The notes beneath the pieces were generated by a model. It was not told the DNA's origin, did not search any database, and saw nothing but the letters and a program-made list of their open reading frames with translations. From assembly GCF_000712295.1 (NCBI RefSeq), contig NZ_JMKI01000034.1:144-53615 (forward strand): a stretch of 53,472 nt of DNA, given 5' to 3'. The position numbers and the translations under genes are program-made. This document shows, in pieces, positions 34,462 to 42,738 of this stretch (position 1 is the first letter of the stretch; each line of letters opens with the position of its first letter). The DNA is from Synergistes jonesii (lineage in GTDB: Bacteria; Synergistota; Synergistia; Synergistales; Synergistaceae).

Positions 34462-34697
34462 GCGCCGCGATGACAATTGACGAAGAATTAAAAGTTGAGC
34501 ATGAGATAATTCAATCCCTGGTCGACGCCCGGAAGGCAAACGGGCTCACCCAAAAACAACTCGCGGAAAAGACGGGGATCACTCAGTCCGACATAAGCAA
34601 GCTGGAAAACGGCGGCGCAAACCCGTCGCTTCGTACGCTTCGCCGGCTTGCGGCCGCTCTGGGTATGCGGGTCAAGATCGAATTCGTTGCCAGGTAA
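34458..34697 (+). CDS. XRE/Cro-family transcriptional regulator in the MntA-HepT operon
   Basis: 79 aa. Helix-turn-helix DARKANGLTQKQLAEKTGITQSDISKLENGGANPSLRTLRRLA in the centre, resembling HigA-type antitoxin regulators, with the C-terminal strand MRVKIEFVAR. ATG overlaps the hepT stop (ATGA). MntA-HepT pairs usually lack a third gene, so this may be an added autorepressor acting on the palindrome at 33735-33752. Confidence 0.87.
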   Translation: MSAAMTIDEELKVEHEIIQSLVDARKANGLTQKQLAEKTGITQSDISKLENGGANPSLRTLRRLAAALGMRVKIEFVAR

Positions 34698-34719
34698 GGT
34701 CTGATTTTGCAGAAACATT

Positions 34720-34748
34720 TTAGAAAACCGAGCTTTTCAGCGGCAACC
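34720..34748 (+). repeat. Right copy of imperfect direct repeat flanking the toxin-antitoxin cassette
   Basis: Begins TTAGAAAACCG and ends TTTTCAGCGGCAACC. It lies 22 bp past the XRE stop, about 1.07 kb from its partner at 33645. Could be the trace of insertion of the cassette or a shared regulatory or structural element. Confidence 0.6.
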
Positions 34749-34814
34749 ATACTATTTTATGGGAGTCCGGCAGCACGCGCATTCTCTTCTTCTGTGATGA
34801 CTTTATTTATATGC

Positions 34815-34850
34815 TAAGGTGAAGCGGCCGAGGCCGGCCGCTTCACCTTA
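34815..34850. terminator. Strong hairpin between the toxin-antitoxin and citrate operons
   Basis: Perfect 16-bp stem TAAGGTGAAGCGGCCG / CGGCCGCTTCACCTTA with loop AGGC. It lies 29 bp after the citF stop on the - strand. Neither flank has a good T run, so it may act as a bidirectional terminator or protect the 3' end of the long citrate-operon mRNA. Confidence 0.6.
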
Positions 34851-34879
34851 GAGGTTTGTGGTATTTTCGAAAAATCCGT

Positions 34880-36427
34880 TTACTTCTTGAGCTGTCTTAC
34901 GACGTCGATGACCGTGCCGTCCCTCCATTCGACGACGCCGATGATTCTGTCCGTCGTCCTGACGGGGTCTGTGGGGCCGGACATTTTCTTCGCGTGCGCC
35001 GCAAGCTCCTCCATCGGGACGAGCGGCAGATCCTTCACGCCGCTCACCGCGTCGAGAAGGTCTTTTCTGCGCGGGTTGATCGTGACGCCGTATTCGGTGA
35101 CGATCGCGTCGATGACTTCGCCCGGCGTCGTGACGTTGTAAACGCTGTCGGTGACGCAGGGGATCCTGCCGCGGAGAAGGGGCTGCGCGATTATCGTGAG
35201 CTTCGCTCCGGCCGCCGTGTCCTGATGTCCGCCAGTGCCGTGCAACAGGGCGCCGTCGGCCTCCGTGTTGACGTTGGCGTTGAAGTCCGTGTCGACCTCG
35301 GTGGCACCCAGGATGACGACGTCCAACATGTTGACAGCCGCACCGCAGTTCCACGGGTTCGCGTACCAGTCGGCGGAGATTTCGATGTGGTTCGGGTTTT
35401 CGCCGATAGATCTGACCGCGTCGAGGTCGAAGGACTGGACGTCCATCAGCTTGCCGACGAGCCCCTCTTTGAGGAGTTCAACGAAGTAGCCTGTGATGCC
35501 GCCGAGTCCGAACCCGCCCTTGATGCCCTTCTTGAGCATCGCTTCTTTCATGAAGGCGGTGACTGCGAGCGGGATGCCGCCAGCGCCGGTCTGGAAGGAT
35601 ATGCCGTCTTTGAAGTAGGGGCTGGCCTCGATGAGCTGCGACGCATAGCGCGAGATGAGCAGGCGCAGCGGGTCTCTCGTGACCTTCGTGGTGCCGGAGA
35701 CGATGCCGGCGGGGTCGCCGATCGACGGGACTTCGACGACTATGTCGGCTTTAGTCTGCGGTATCGAAACGGGCGACGCCGGGAAGTCGACGAGGTTGTC
35801 TGTGACGGCTACGACCTTGTCGGCGTAGTCCGCGTCCGTGAAGGCGTAGCCGAGCGAGCCGCAAGCCGATTTGCCGAGCGTGCCGCAGATGTTGCCGTAT
35901 TTGTCGGCGGTAGGGGCGGCGATGAAGGCCACGTCGATGTGCACGTCGCCGGCCATTACCGCGCGCGGACGCCCGCCGTGGCTGCGGAGGACGACCGGTA
36001 CCTGCATGCCGCCCTCGGAGACGAGCTGCCCTATCGGTCCGTTGACGGAGCCCATTATCTTCGTCACGACTCCGCTCTTGATGTGGTCGATGACTTTTTT
36101 GTGGACCCCGAAAAGCGCCGTCGGGAAGAGCGTGAGCTCTTTGATCCCCATCTCTGCGCAGGCGTCGAGGACCATGTTGACGACGTAGTCACCGTTCCTG
36201 AGGTGATGATGGAAGGATACGGTCATGCCGCTCTTCAGCCCACTGGCCTTTATCGCTTCTTTGATCGAGCTGACGCGCTTGTCGGTGACGTCGTTGTTGA
36301 AGCAGCGGAGCTTGGCTCCGGCTATCGCACCCTCGGGCTTTCTCGCGAAGGCCCCCTGATAATGCCTGACCTTGCCGTAACCCTCTATGTAGTCGGGTAT
36401 TTCACGTTTTACTGCGTTGATCGTCAT
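34880..36427 (-). CDS. citF: Citrate lyase alpha subunit (citrate:acetyl-ACP transferase)
   Basis: 515 aa, a normal CitF length. CoA-transferase class I fold with SFHHHLRNGDYVVNMVLD, GSVNGPIGQLVSEGG, QTGAGGIPLAVTAFM and ADWYANPWNCGAAVNMLD. It swaps acetyl on the CitD carrier for citrate; the beta subunit then cleaves citryl-ACP. Closely related citramalate lyase alpha subunits cannot be excluded. Last gene of the operon. CitC, CitX and CitG, needed to build and acetylate the prosthetic group, are not encoded in this window. Confidence 0.93.
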   Translation of the reverse strand: MTINAVKREIPDYIEGYGKVRHYQGAFARKPEGAIAGAKLRCFNNDVTDKRVSSIKEAIKASGLKSGMTVSFHHHLRNGDYVVNMVLDACAEMGIKELTLFPTALFGVHKKVIDHIKSGVVTKIMGSVNGPIGQLVSEGGMQVPVVLRSHGGRPRAVMAGDVHIDVAFIAAPTADKYGNICGTLGKSACGSLGYAFTDADYADKVVAVTDNLVDFPASPVSIPQTKADIVVEVPSIGDPAGIVSGTTKVTRDPLRLLISRYASQLIEASPYFKDGISFQTGAGGIPLAVTAFMKEAMLKKGIKGGFGLGGITGYFVELLKEGLVGKLMDVQSFDLDAVRSIGENPNHIEISADWYANPWNCGAAVNMLDVVILGATEVDTDFNANVNTEADGALLHGTGGHQDTAAGAKLTIIAQPLLRGRIPCVTDSVYNVTTPGEVIDAIVTEYGVTINPRRKDLLDAVSGVKDLPLVPMEELAAHAKKMSGPTDPVRTTDRIIGVVEWRDGTVIDVVRQLKK

Positions 36428-36445
36428 TCTCTTTCACCCTCCTGC

Positions 36446-37306
36446 TTATGCGAGCCCGGCGCGGACGAGGACGTACTCCGCCCTCTTGACGACCGGCATG
36501 TCGACCATCTTGCCGTCCACGGTGACGGCGCCTTGGCCGCGCTCCGCCGCTTCCTTCGCCGCCGCGAGTATCTTCTGGGCCTTGGCTATTTCGGCTTCTG
36601 TCGGGTTGAAGACGTCGTGGATGATGCGTATCTGGTTCGGGTGGATTATGGATTTGCCCGCAAATCCGAGCTGTTTGATGAACTGAGTCTCTTTCCTGAG
36701 CCCTTCGTCGTCGGTGACGCGGGAAAAGACGGTGTCGAGCGGATCGACGCCGGCCGCGCGCCCGGCGAATACGACGAATCTTCTGGCCCATTCGAGCTCC
36801 GTACCGTCCATCGAGCGTTCCGTCTTGAGGTCGGCGCGGAGGTCTTCGCCGCCGGGGATGATGGCCGCGATGCGCGGCGACGCGGTGGCGATTTCGTAGG
36901 CGTTGAGTATGCCCTTAGCCGTTTCCAACAAGCAGAAGAGTTTCAGCTTGCCCTGCGGCACGCCGTATTTATCTTCGAGGCGGGATATCTCTTCGTCGAG
37001 TATCTTTACCGTCTCGGCGCTGTCGACCTTCGGAGCGCGTATGCCGTCGAGGCGCTTCATCGGAACTATCGCCTCAAGGTCTTTCTTCCAGAATTCCGTG
37101 TCGATCCCGTTGATGCGGACGGTAACTTCGACGCTGCCGAATTCGCCCTGCTTAAGATATTTGCTTACGAGGATCCTCGCCGCGTCCTTCTCGACCATCG
37201 CTACGGCGTCCTCAAGGTCGAGGATGACGCCGTCGGAGCCGAAGAGGTGCCCTTTCGTCAGCATGTTGGGATTGTTGCCGGGAAGGTAGAGCATTGTGCG
37301 TCTCAT
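36446..37306 (-). CDS. citE: Citrate lyase beta subunit (citryl-ACP lyase)
   Basis: 286 aa TIM-barrel lyase of the HpcH/CitE family: RRTMLYLPGNNPNMLTKG, DLEDAVA (metal Asp/Glu), VTVRINGIDTEFW, LLETAKGILNAYEI (Glu) and GGEDLRADL. Splits citryl-S-ACP into oxaloacetate and acetyl-S-ACP (pyruvate if the substrate is citramalate). Stop is 18 bp from the citF start; CitD precedes it. Confidence 0.93.
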   Translation of the reverse strand: MRRTMLYLPGNNPNMLTKGHLFGSDGVILDLEDAVAMVEKDAARILVSKYLKQGEFGSVEVTVRINGIDTEFWKKDLEAIVPMKRLDGIRAPKVDSAETVKILDEEISRLEDKYGVPQGKLKLFCLLETAKGILNAYEIATASPRIAAIIPGGEDLRADLKTERSMDGTELEWARRFVVFAGRAAGVDPLDTVFSRVTDDEGLRKETQFIKQLGFAGKSIIHPNQIRIIHDVFNPTEAEIAKAQKILAAAKEAAERGQGAVTVDGKMVDMPVVKRAEYVLVRAGLA

Positions 37307-37321
37307 GGTTTTCTCTTCCTC

Positions 37322-37582
37322 CTACTTCGTGAGCCTGCCGTAAGCGGCTTCCACGCGCGCGCCCAGGACTATGTCGAGCGCGCCGTTGTCCTGCACGGCG
37401 ACGTCCATGTCTTTTACGGAAAGCTCGGCGAGAGTCTCTTTGATTTTTTTCGTCATGGCGGTCGTAAAGCGGGCCGCGCTGGCGCCCGTGATGTTTATTT
37501 TGATGCCTGCGCCTGGGGCTGCCTCCGTGAGCGTTACGAGGCAGTCCATCGATTCAAGCGTTCCGGCCTGTGCCGTCTTCAT
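37322..37582 (-). CDS. citD: Citrate lyase gamma subunit (acyl carrier protein)
   Basis: 86 aa. AGTLESMDCLVTL carries Ser11, equivalent to the Ser that bears the phosphoribosyl-dephospho-CoA group in CitD. The rest (GIKINITGAS, LGARVEAAYGR) matches CitD. The arrangement citD-citE-citF is the standard citrate lyase order. A hairpin (37612-37647) separates it from the dehydrogenase gene upstream. Confidence 0.92.
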   Translation of the reverse strand: MKTAQAGTLESMDCLVTLTEAAPGAGIKINITGASAARFTTAMTKKIKETLAELSVKDMDVAVQDNGALDIVLGARVEAAYGRLTK

Positions 37583-37611
37583 TGTGCGTTTCCCCCTGTC
37601 GAAAAAGTAAC

Positions 37612-37647
37612 GCGGCCTGCCCGCCGATTGACGAACAGACAGGCCGC
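37612..37647 (-). terminator. Intra-operon hairpin between the dehydrogenase gene and citD
   Basis: GCGGCCTG (37612-37619) with CAGGCCGC (37640-37647). On the - strand the stem is followed by GTTACTTTTTC, so it could act as a partial terminator that lowers citDEF expression relative to upstream genes. Confidence 0.5.
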
Positions 37648-37669
37648 TTGTAGTTTAACGGTGATTGAA

Positions 37670-38938
37670 TCAGTCTTCGAAACCGATAAGGGAGGCTTCG
37701 TCCCACGCGCACATCTTGTGGACCTTCTCCTTCGCGGCCGCGAGTTTCGCGCCCTTGAAGTCCGGGTTGATTTTCTGCGCTATGGCCGTGGCCATGTCGA
37801 GCGTCGAAACGGCGTTTTTCTCCCAGTCCGGGTCGTCGCGGAAGTCGCGGAGAACGTCGTATGTCAGCGTTCCGGGCTTGCTTTCGACGAGGACTTCGCC
37901 AATCGCCTTTTCGATTTTCCTGCCCTCTTCCTCGAGTCCGAGGTAGTCGAGCATCATCTTGCTGGCCATCAGCATCGCGCAGGGGTTGACCTTGTACTGG
38001 TGGGCGTACTTGGGGACCGAGCCGCTCGACGGTTCAAAGAGCGCCGCGTTCTCGCCGATGTTTCCCGACGGCGCGAAGCCCAGCCCGCCGGTCAGCTGCG
38101 AAGCTTCGTCGGAGAGGATGTCCCCGAAGACATTCGACGCGACGTAGACGCTGTAGTTCTGCGGGTTCTTGATGAGCCACATCGCGGTGGCGTCGGCGTT
38201 CTCTTCGTGGGCTTCGATTCCGTACTGCTCGTATTCCTTCGCTATTTCGAGGAACTTTCTCTTCATCATGCCGTCCGTCTGGCGGATGACGTTGGCTTTG
38301 TTTCCGCAGTGCACCGTCTTGCGGCCTGTCGCCTTAGCGTATTCGAAGGCGGCGCGGATGATGCGTTCGCAGCCTGCTTCCGAGAATACGCGCCAGGAAA
38401 CGGCGACGTTGCCTTTGCCCTCGCGGAAGCGGTCCATACCGGGGTGCAGGTCGAACATCTCTTTCGGCAGCGGGTAGAATTCGACCGCCGCGTAGAGGTC
38501 CTCCGTGTTTTCGCGGAACATCACGATGTCAATGTCGGGATCGCCCTTGAGCGGGGTGCCGATGCCGGGGAGTTTCTTGGCGGGGCGCATGTTGATGTAA
38601 AGGTCGAAAAGCTGGCGCATCTGCAGGATAGCGGATTTGAAGCCCTTCACGCCGGCCTTCGAGGTGATGGCCGCCATGATCGTCGCGTCGGTATCCCTGA
38701 TCATTTTAATCGTTTCCGGCGGGACCGTGTTGCAGCGCGGGTCGCCTTCGCCGAATTTCTTGTTCGACTTTTCCCACATGCACCAGCCGAGGTCGGCCCT
38801 GTGCCAATTGATGGGCAGATCCATCGCTTCCAGGACGAGAAGGGCGCCCTCCATCATGTCAAAGCCGGAGTCGTCTCCAGCCATGTACGTTACGTCGTAG
38901 CGCTCTTTCTTTTCCTTGACTCTCATGATATTTGCCAT
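37670..38938 (-). CDS. NADP-type isocitrate dehydrogenase-like beta-decarboxylating dehydrogenase
   Basis: 422 aa, isocitrate/isopropylmalate dehydrogenase family. Substrate loop FKSAILQMRQLFDLYINMRP: Ser (E. coli Icd Ser113 position), Arg119- and Arg129-equivalents are kept, which favours isocitrate, but Asn115 is Ile. FRENTEDLYA carries the Arg153 equivalent. GSVPKYAHQYKVNP retains the Lys-Tyr pair that selects NADP+ in E. coli Icd. It therefore probably interconverts isocitrate and 2-oxoglutarate with NADP(H). Position between two aconitase-family pairs and citDEF supports a citrate-isocitrate-oxoglutarate branch. Homoisocitrate or another malate analogue is possible. Confidence 0.82.
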   Translation of the reverse strand: MANIMRVKEKKERYDVTYMAGDDSGFDMMEGALLVLEAMDLPINWHRADLGWCMWEKSNKKFGEGDPRCNTVPPETIKMIRDTDATIMAAITSKAGVKGFKSAILQMRQLFDLYINMRPAKKLPGIGTPLKGDPDIDIVMFRENTEDLYAAVEFYPLPKEMFDLHPGMDRFREGKGNVAVSWRVFSEAGCERIIRAAFEYAKATGRKTVHCGNKANVIRQTDGMMKRKFLEIAKEYEQYGIEAHEENADATAMWLIKNPQNYSVYVASNVFGDILSDEASQLTGGLGFAPSGNIGENAALFEPSSGSVPKYAHQYKVNPCAMLMASKMMLDYLGLEEEGRKIEKAIGEVLVESKPGTLTYDVLRDFRDDPDWEKNAVSTLDMATAIAQKINPDFKGAKLAAAKEKVHKMCAWDEASLIGFED

Positions 38939-38986
38939 AATACAATATCTCCTCCTCTTGGGGTTTGCGGTGCGTTTATTTTTTTA

Positions 38987-39009
38987 CCCGGCCCCGCCTC
39001 GGGGCCGGG
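38987..39009. repeat. GC-rich intercistronic hairpin
   Basis: CCCGGCCCCG-CCT-CGGGGCCGGG, a perfect 10-bp stem between the first hydratase small subunit and the dehydrogenase. On the operon strand it is followed by an A-rich stretch, not a U run, so mRNA processing or stabilisation is likelier than termination. Confidence 0.6.
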
Positions 39010-39022
39010 GCGTTCAACTAAC

Positions 39023-39517
39023 TTACGCTAAGCCGAGCTCCTTCTTGACGTGTGGGATGAGCCCACCGTCCTTTATGAGCCCCTGCACGAATTCTGGATA
39101 GGGCGGGAAGGGATATTCCTTGCCGCCGGCGATTATCACTCCGCGTTCGAAGTCTATCTCCACTTCGTCGCCAGCTTTGATCGCTTCGACCGCCGCCGGG
39201 CAGATGATGATCGGCAGCCCTTCGTTGAAACAGTTGCGGTAGTAGATGCGCGCGAAGCTCTTGGCGATGATCGCCGCTATGCCGCGCTCTTTGATGCAGG
39301 TGACGGCCTGCTCGCGGCTGGAGCCGCAGCCCCAGTTTTTGCCGCCGACGATGATGTCGCCGGGCTTCGCGTTTTTGTTGAACTCGGGGTCAAGGTCTTC
39401 GCAGGCCACCTTGGCCATGTCGGCGCGTTCCTTGATGGTGTAGGTGTATTTCCCCGGGAAAATGACGTCGGTGTTCACGTCGTCGCCGTATTTCCAGACT
39501 TTACCTTTTACAGACAT
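39023..39517 (-). CDS. Aconitase/isopropylmalate dehydratase-family small subunit (pair 1)
   Basis: 164 aa from ATG 39517 (MSVKGKVWKY), which follows GGAGGA; the frame extends upstream without a ribosome site. Swivel domain with GCGSSREQAV and SFARIYYRNCFNEGLP. The substrate-specificity loop after DVIFPG reads KYTYTIKE. With the large subunit encoded just upstream it forms a [4Fe-4S] hydro-lyase. Isocitrate/citrate is a reasonable substrate in this operon, but isopropylmalate-like acids or mesaconate cannot be excluded. Confidence 0.88.
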   Translation of the reverse strand: MSVKGKVWKYGDDVNTDVIFPGKYTYTIKERADMAKVACEDLDPEFNKNAKPGDIIVGGKNWGCGSSREQAVTCIKERGIAAIIAKSFARIYYRNCFNEGLPIIICPAAVEAIKAGDEVEIDFERGVIIAGGKEYPFPPYPEFVQGLIKDGGLIPHVKKELGLA

Positions 39518-39596
39518 ATTTATCTTCCTCCGTTCGTATATCTCTGTTGCGGCCTCGCCGCGCAAGTTCGGCCGCGGAAATCGAAAGGGTTCCCCC

Positions 39597-40856
39597 TTAG
39601 CGATTCCTCGGGTCGGAAATTTCGCCTTTGATCGCCGACGCCGCCACCGTCATCGGGCTTGCGAGGTAGATGAAGCTCTCCTTGTCGCCCATGCGCCCCT
39701 TGAAGTTTCTGTTGGCCGTGCTGATCGCGGATTCGCCGGGGGCCAAGATGCCCTCGTGGTTGCCCATGCAGGGGCCGCAGCCCGGGTTGCATATAACGCA
39801 GCCGGCATCAAGGAAGATGTCAAGAAGCCCTTCCTTCATGGCCTGACGATATACTATCCAGGAAGCGGGTATCACTACCGTGCGTACCGCGACTTTCTTT
39901 CCTTTGAGAACCTGAGCTGCCAGACGCAGGTCTTCGATGCGGCCGTTGGTGCAGGAGCCGAGGAAGGCTTCGTGGATCTTCGTGCCCTTGACCTCTTCGA
40001 TCGGAGCGTAGTTGTCGACCTTGTGCGGCTTGGCGACTCCCGGCGTGATGTCGCCTAAGTCGTAGTGGAATTCCTTCGCGTAAACGGCGTCTTCGTCGGC
40101 CCAGATGGCCTCCCATTTGTCGCTCTTCGCGTTGCCGCGCTCTTTGAGCAGGTCAAGCAGCTTTTTGTCCGGCTTGCAGACGGCGTTCTTCGCGCCGAAC
40201 TCGATACCCATGTTGCAGAGCGTCATACGCTCGGCTATGCTCATGTTCTCGATGCCTTCGCCGTGGAATTCGACGCTCATGTAGTCGGCGCCGTCGGCCC
40301 TGACGTCGCCGATGAACTTAAGGATGAAGTCCTTAGCGGAGACGCCGGGCTTGAACTTCCCGGTAACTACGACCTTCATGCTCTCTGGAACTTTGAACCA
40401 GAGCTTCCCCGTGGCCCAGACCGCCGCCATCTCGGAGCGGCCGATGCCCGTCGAGAATGCGCCGTATGCGCCGTAGGTGCATGTGTGGCTGTCGCTGCCG
40501 ACCATTACGAGGCCGGGGAGGGCGAAGCCCTCTTCGCACATCTTTTGGTGACAGACGCCGCCTTCGCTCTTGACGTCGTAGAAGTTGGGTATCCCCTGCG
40601 CCGCGACGAATTCGCGGACTTCCTTGTGGTTCACGGCGTGGTCGCTCGTCGGAGCGGGCACCGCGTGGTCGAGTATCAGGCAGATGCGCTCGGGATATTT
40701 TACGTTTTTGACGCCGATCTTTTTGAACGTCCTGGCTATAGGGGCGCCGTTGTCGTGGCTCATGCAGAAATCCGGTTCCACCGTTACGACCTGGTTCGCC
40801 GTGACTTCGTATCCGGCCGCCTTACCGAGAACCTTTTCAGCAAATGTCTTGCCCAT
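39597..40856 (-). CDS. Aconitase/isopropylmalate dehydratase-family large subunit (pair 1)
   Basis: 419 aa from ATG 40856 after CAGGAGGA. LILDHAVPAP retains the Asp63-His64 pair, GSDSHTCTYGAYG is intact, and cluster Cys are in GSCTNGR and NPGCGPCMGNHEG. Typical archaeal/bacterial LeuC-HacA subtype. All canonical catalytic motifs are present, unlike pair 2 (41417-42697). It is separated from its small subunit by 79 bp. Confidence 0.9.
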   Translation of the reverse strand: MGKTFAEKVLGKAAGYEVTANQVVTVEPDFCMSHDNGAPIARTFKKIGVKNVKYPERICLILDHAVPAPTSDHAVNHKEVREFVAAQGIPNFYDVKSEGGVCHQKMCEEGFALPGLVMVGSDSHTCTYGAYGAFSTGIGRSEMAAVWATGKLWFKVPESMKVVVTGKFKPGVSAKDFILKFIGDVRADGADYMSVEFHGEGIENMSIAERMTLCNMGIEFGAKNAVCKPDKKLLDLLKERGNAKSDKWEAIWADEDAVYAKEFHYDLGDITPGVAKPHKVDNYAPIEEVKGTKIHEAFLGSCTNGRIEDLRLAAQVLKGKKVAVRTVVIPASWIVYRQAMKEGLLDIFLDAGCVICNPGCGPCMGNHEGILAPGESAISTANRNFKGRMGDKESFIYLASPMTVAASAIKGEISDPRNR

Positions 40857-40872
40857 AAGATATTCCTCCTGC

Positions 40873-41397
40873 TTATTTCGCACCGGCTTTGGCCTTCATG
40901 TAATTCATAAGGCCGCCGGCTTTCATTATATCGTTCTCAAGATCGCTGACCGCGTCGCCGTGGAATACGTTGCCGTTGGTGGCGTCTTTGATCGTTCCAG
41001 TTGACAGCTCTACCTCAAGTTGGTCGCCGTCCTTTATCTTTCCTTCTTTTATAGCTTCCGATAGGCCCTTCACAAATAGGACGGGATAGCCGTTGTTGAT
41101 CGCGTTTCTATAGTAAATGCGGCTGCAGGTTTCCGCGAGGACACAAGGGATCCCGGCGTACTCGAGGCAATAGACCGCGTGTTCACGGCTGGAGCCGCAG
41201 CCGAAGTTCTTGCCGGCCACCACAAAATCGCCAGGCTTCACTTCTTTGGCGAAGTTTTCTTTGCCGGGATAGTATTCGAAGGCATACTGCGGCATATTCT
41301 TGGGGTCGGTCTCCGCGAGATATTTGTTGTGGTAGATGAGGTCGGTATCGACGTCATCGCTGAATACCCATGCTCTGCCTTTGAGAATTTCGCTCAT
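40873..41397 (-). CDS. Aconitase-family small subunit (pair 2)
   Basis: 174 aa. [19 protein letters not shown] and [19 protein letters not shown] are conserved. The specificity loop after DLIYHN reads [10 protein letters not shown], different from pair 1 (KYTYT). A C-terminal segment ([14 protein letters not shown]) replaces the usual end. It partners the divergent large subunit 19 bp upstream and presumably acts on a different acid from pair 1. Confidence 0.87.
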   Translation of the reverse strand: MSEILKGRAWVFSDDVDTDLIYHNKYLAETDPKNMPQYAFEYYPGKENFAKEVKPGDFVVAGKNFGCGSSREHAVYCLEYAGIPCVLAETCSRIYYRNAINNGYPVLFVKGLSEAIKEGKIKDGDQLEVELSTGTIKDATNGNVFHGDAVSDLENDIMKAGGLMNYMKAKAGAK

Positions 41398-41416
41398 AAC
41401 ACTCTTCCTCCTCTAT

Positions 41417-42697
41417 CTACTTCAATATGTCTCTCGGATCTGTGATGCATCCCTTGACGGCCGTCGCCATCGCGGTCATAGGACTCATCAGGTAGGTGTG
41501 GCTGCCTTTTCCGACCTTGCCTATGAAATTACGGTTCGTCGTCGAACAACCTACGTCGCCGGACGGCATTGCGCCATAATGCTCCGCGGTACAGAGCGAG
41601 CAGGTCGGGTTCGTAAATACGATCCCAGCCTTGAGGAAATCCTCGGCCATCCCCTCTTTTATGCAGCGGAGCTGTATCTCGGTAGTCGAGGGAGTGATAA
41701 TCGTGCGGACCTTCGGGCTGACCTTGCCGCCGCCAGCCATCAGCACCTCGTGCGCCGCCTTGAGATCTTCATAACGACCGTTCGAACAGGAGCCTATATG
41801 GACCTGGTCGACGACAGTTCCCGCAATCTCGCGCACCGGCTTCACGTTGTCTGGAGCGTCCGGGCAGGAGGCGAGCGGCTCAAGATCCGTCACGTCGTAG
41901 TGGATCACCTTGCAGTATTCGGCGTCGGGATCGGCCTTCAGCTCTTCGGCCAGCTTCGCGACTTCCGGTCCGGCGCGCTCAACGAGCCATTTGAGAACCT
42001 CGCCGTTAGGCATTATGAGAGGGACCTTGCCGCTCATTTCTGTGACCATCGAGCAGAGTGTAATGCGTTCGTCGAGCGAGGCGTTTTCGATCGTCTCACC
42101 GGTGAATTCGACGGCGAGAAAATCCATGCCGCCGGCACCGAGATCGCCTACGATATGTGTCAGGAGGTCCCTCATGCAGACGCCCTTTTTGAATTTTCCG
42201 GTTACCTCGATCTTCATTGTCTCAGGGACACGGAACCAGTTCGTTCCAGCAATATAGGAAGCGGCGATGTCGGAGTTGCCGACGCCGGTCGCGAACGCAC
42301 CTATCGAACCGAGGAGGTTCATGTGGCTGTCCGTTCCGAGCACGACGTCGCCGGGCTTTATCATGCCTGCTTCAAGCATTACATGCTGTCCGATCCCGTT
42401 GTTGATGTCAAAAAGATGCGTTACTCCCTGTTTTTTACAGAATTCACGGATTATTTTCTGGTTCGCGGCTACCTTCTCAGAATGCGCGGGAGCCTGTAGG
42501 TCAAACGTGAAAGCGAGTTTGTTTGGATCCCATACCTTAGCCTCCTTGCCCATCTCCTTTTCAAACTGGAGAACTACGTTGGCCCCCCCGAAGTCGCGGC
42601 AGGTCGCCCAGTCGATGTTGCACCAGACACGGTCGCCCTCTTTGACCGGATGGCCGCAGGCCTTCTCCATTATTTTCATTATCGATGTCTTGCCCAT
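41417..42697 (-). CDS. Aconitase-family large subunit with altered active-site motif (pair 2)
   Basis: 426 aa. Cluster motifs GSCSNGRYEDL and NPTCSLCTAEHYG and the GTDSHMNLLGSIG segment are present. But the canonical D-H pair (DHxxP) reads FTFDLQAPAHS, with Leu67 at the His position, and the N-terminal AHDGT-type motif reads TCRDFGGANV. Such changes at residues that contact the substrate in aconitase suggest an unusual substrate or stereochemistry. Annotated as a hydro-lyase with unknown substrate. The next upstream gene is the HD-domain gene, 41 bp away. Confidence 0.83.
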   Translation of the reverse strand: MGKTSIMKIMEKACGHPVKEGDRVWCNIDWATCRDFGGANVVLQFEKEMGKEAKVWDPNKLAFTFDLQAPAHSEKVAANQKIIREFCKKQGVTHLFDINNGIGQHVMLEAGMIKPGDVVLGTDSHMNLLGSIGAFATGVGNSDIAASYIAGTNWFRVPETMKIEVTGKFKKGVCMRDLLTHIVGDLGAGGMDFLAVEFTGETIENASLDERITLCSMVTEMSGKVPLIMPNGEVLKWLVERAGPEVAKLAEELKADPDAEYCKVIHYDVTDLEPLASCPDAPDNVKPVREIAGTVVDQVHIGSCSNGRYEDLKAAHEVLMAGGGKVSPKVRTIITPSTTEIQLRCIKEGMAEDFLKAGIVFTNPTCSLCTAEHYGAMPSGDVGCSTTNRNFIGKVGKGSHTYLMSPMTAMATAVKGCITDPRDILK

Positions 42698-42738
42698 TCC
42701 TTATTCCCTCCGTTTTATTTATGGTGGAAAATTATTGT

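Noticed and set aside
34856-39031. A 4.2-kb open frame on the + strand opposite the citrate operon
   Set aside because: It is antisense to citF, citE, citD and the dehydrogenase, all clearly coding. Long open frames opposite genes with strong third-position GC are expected. No domain or ribosome site seen.
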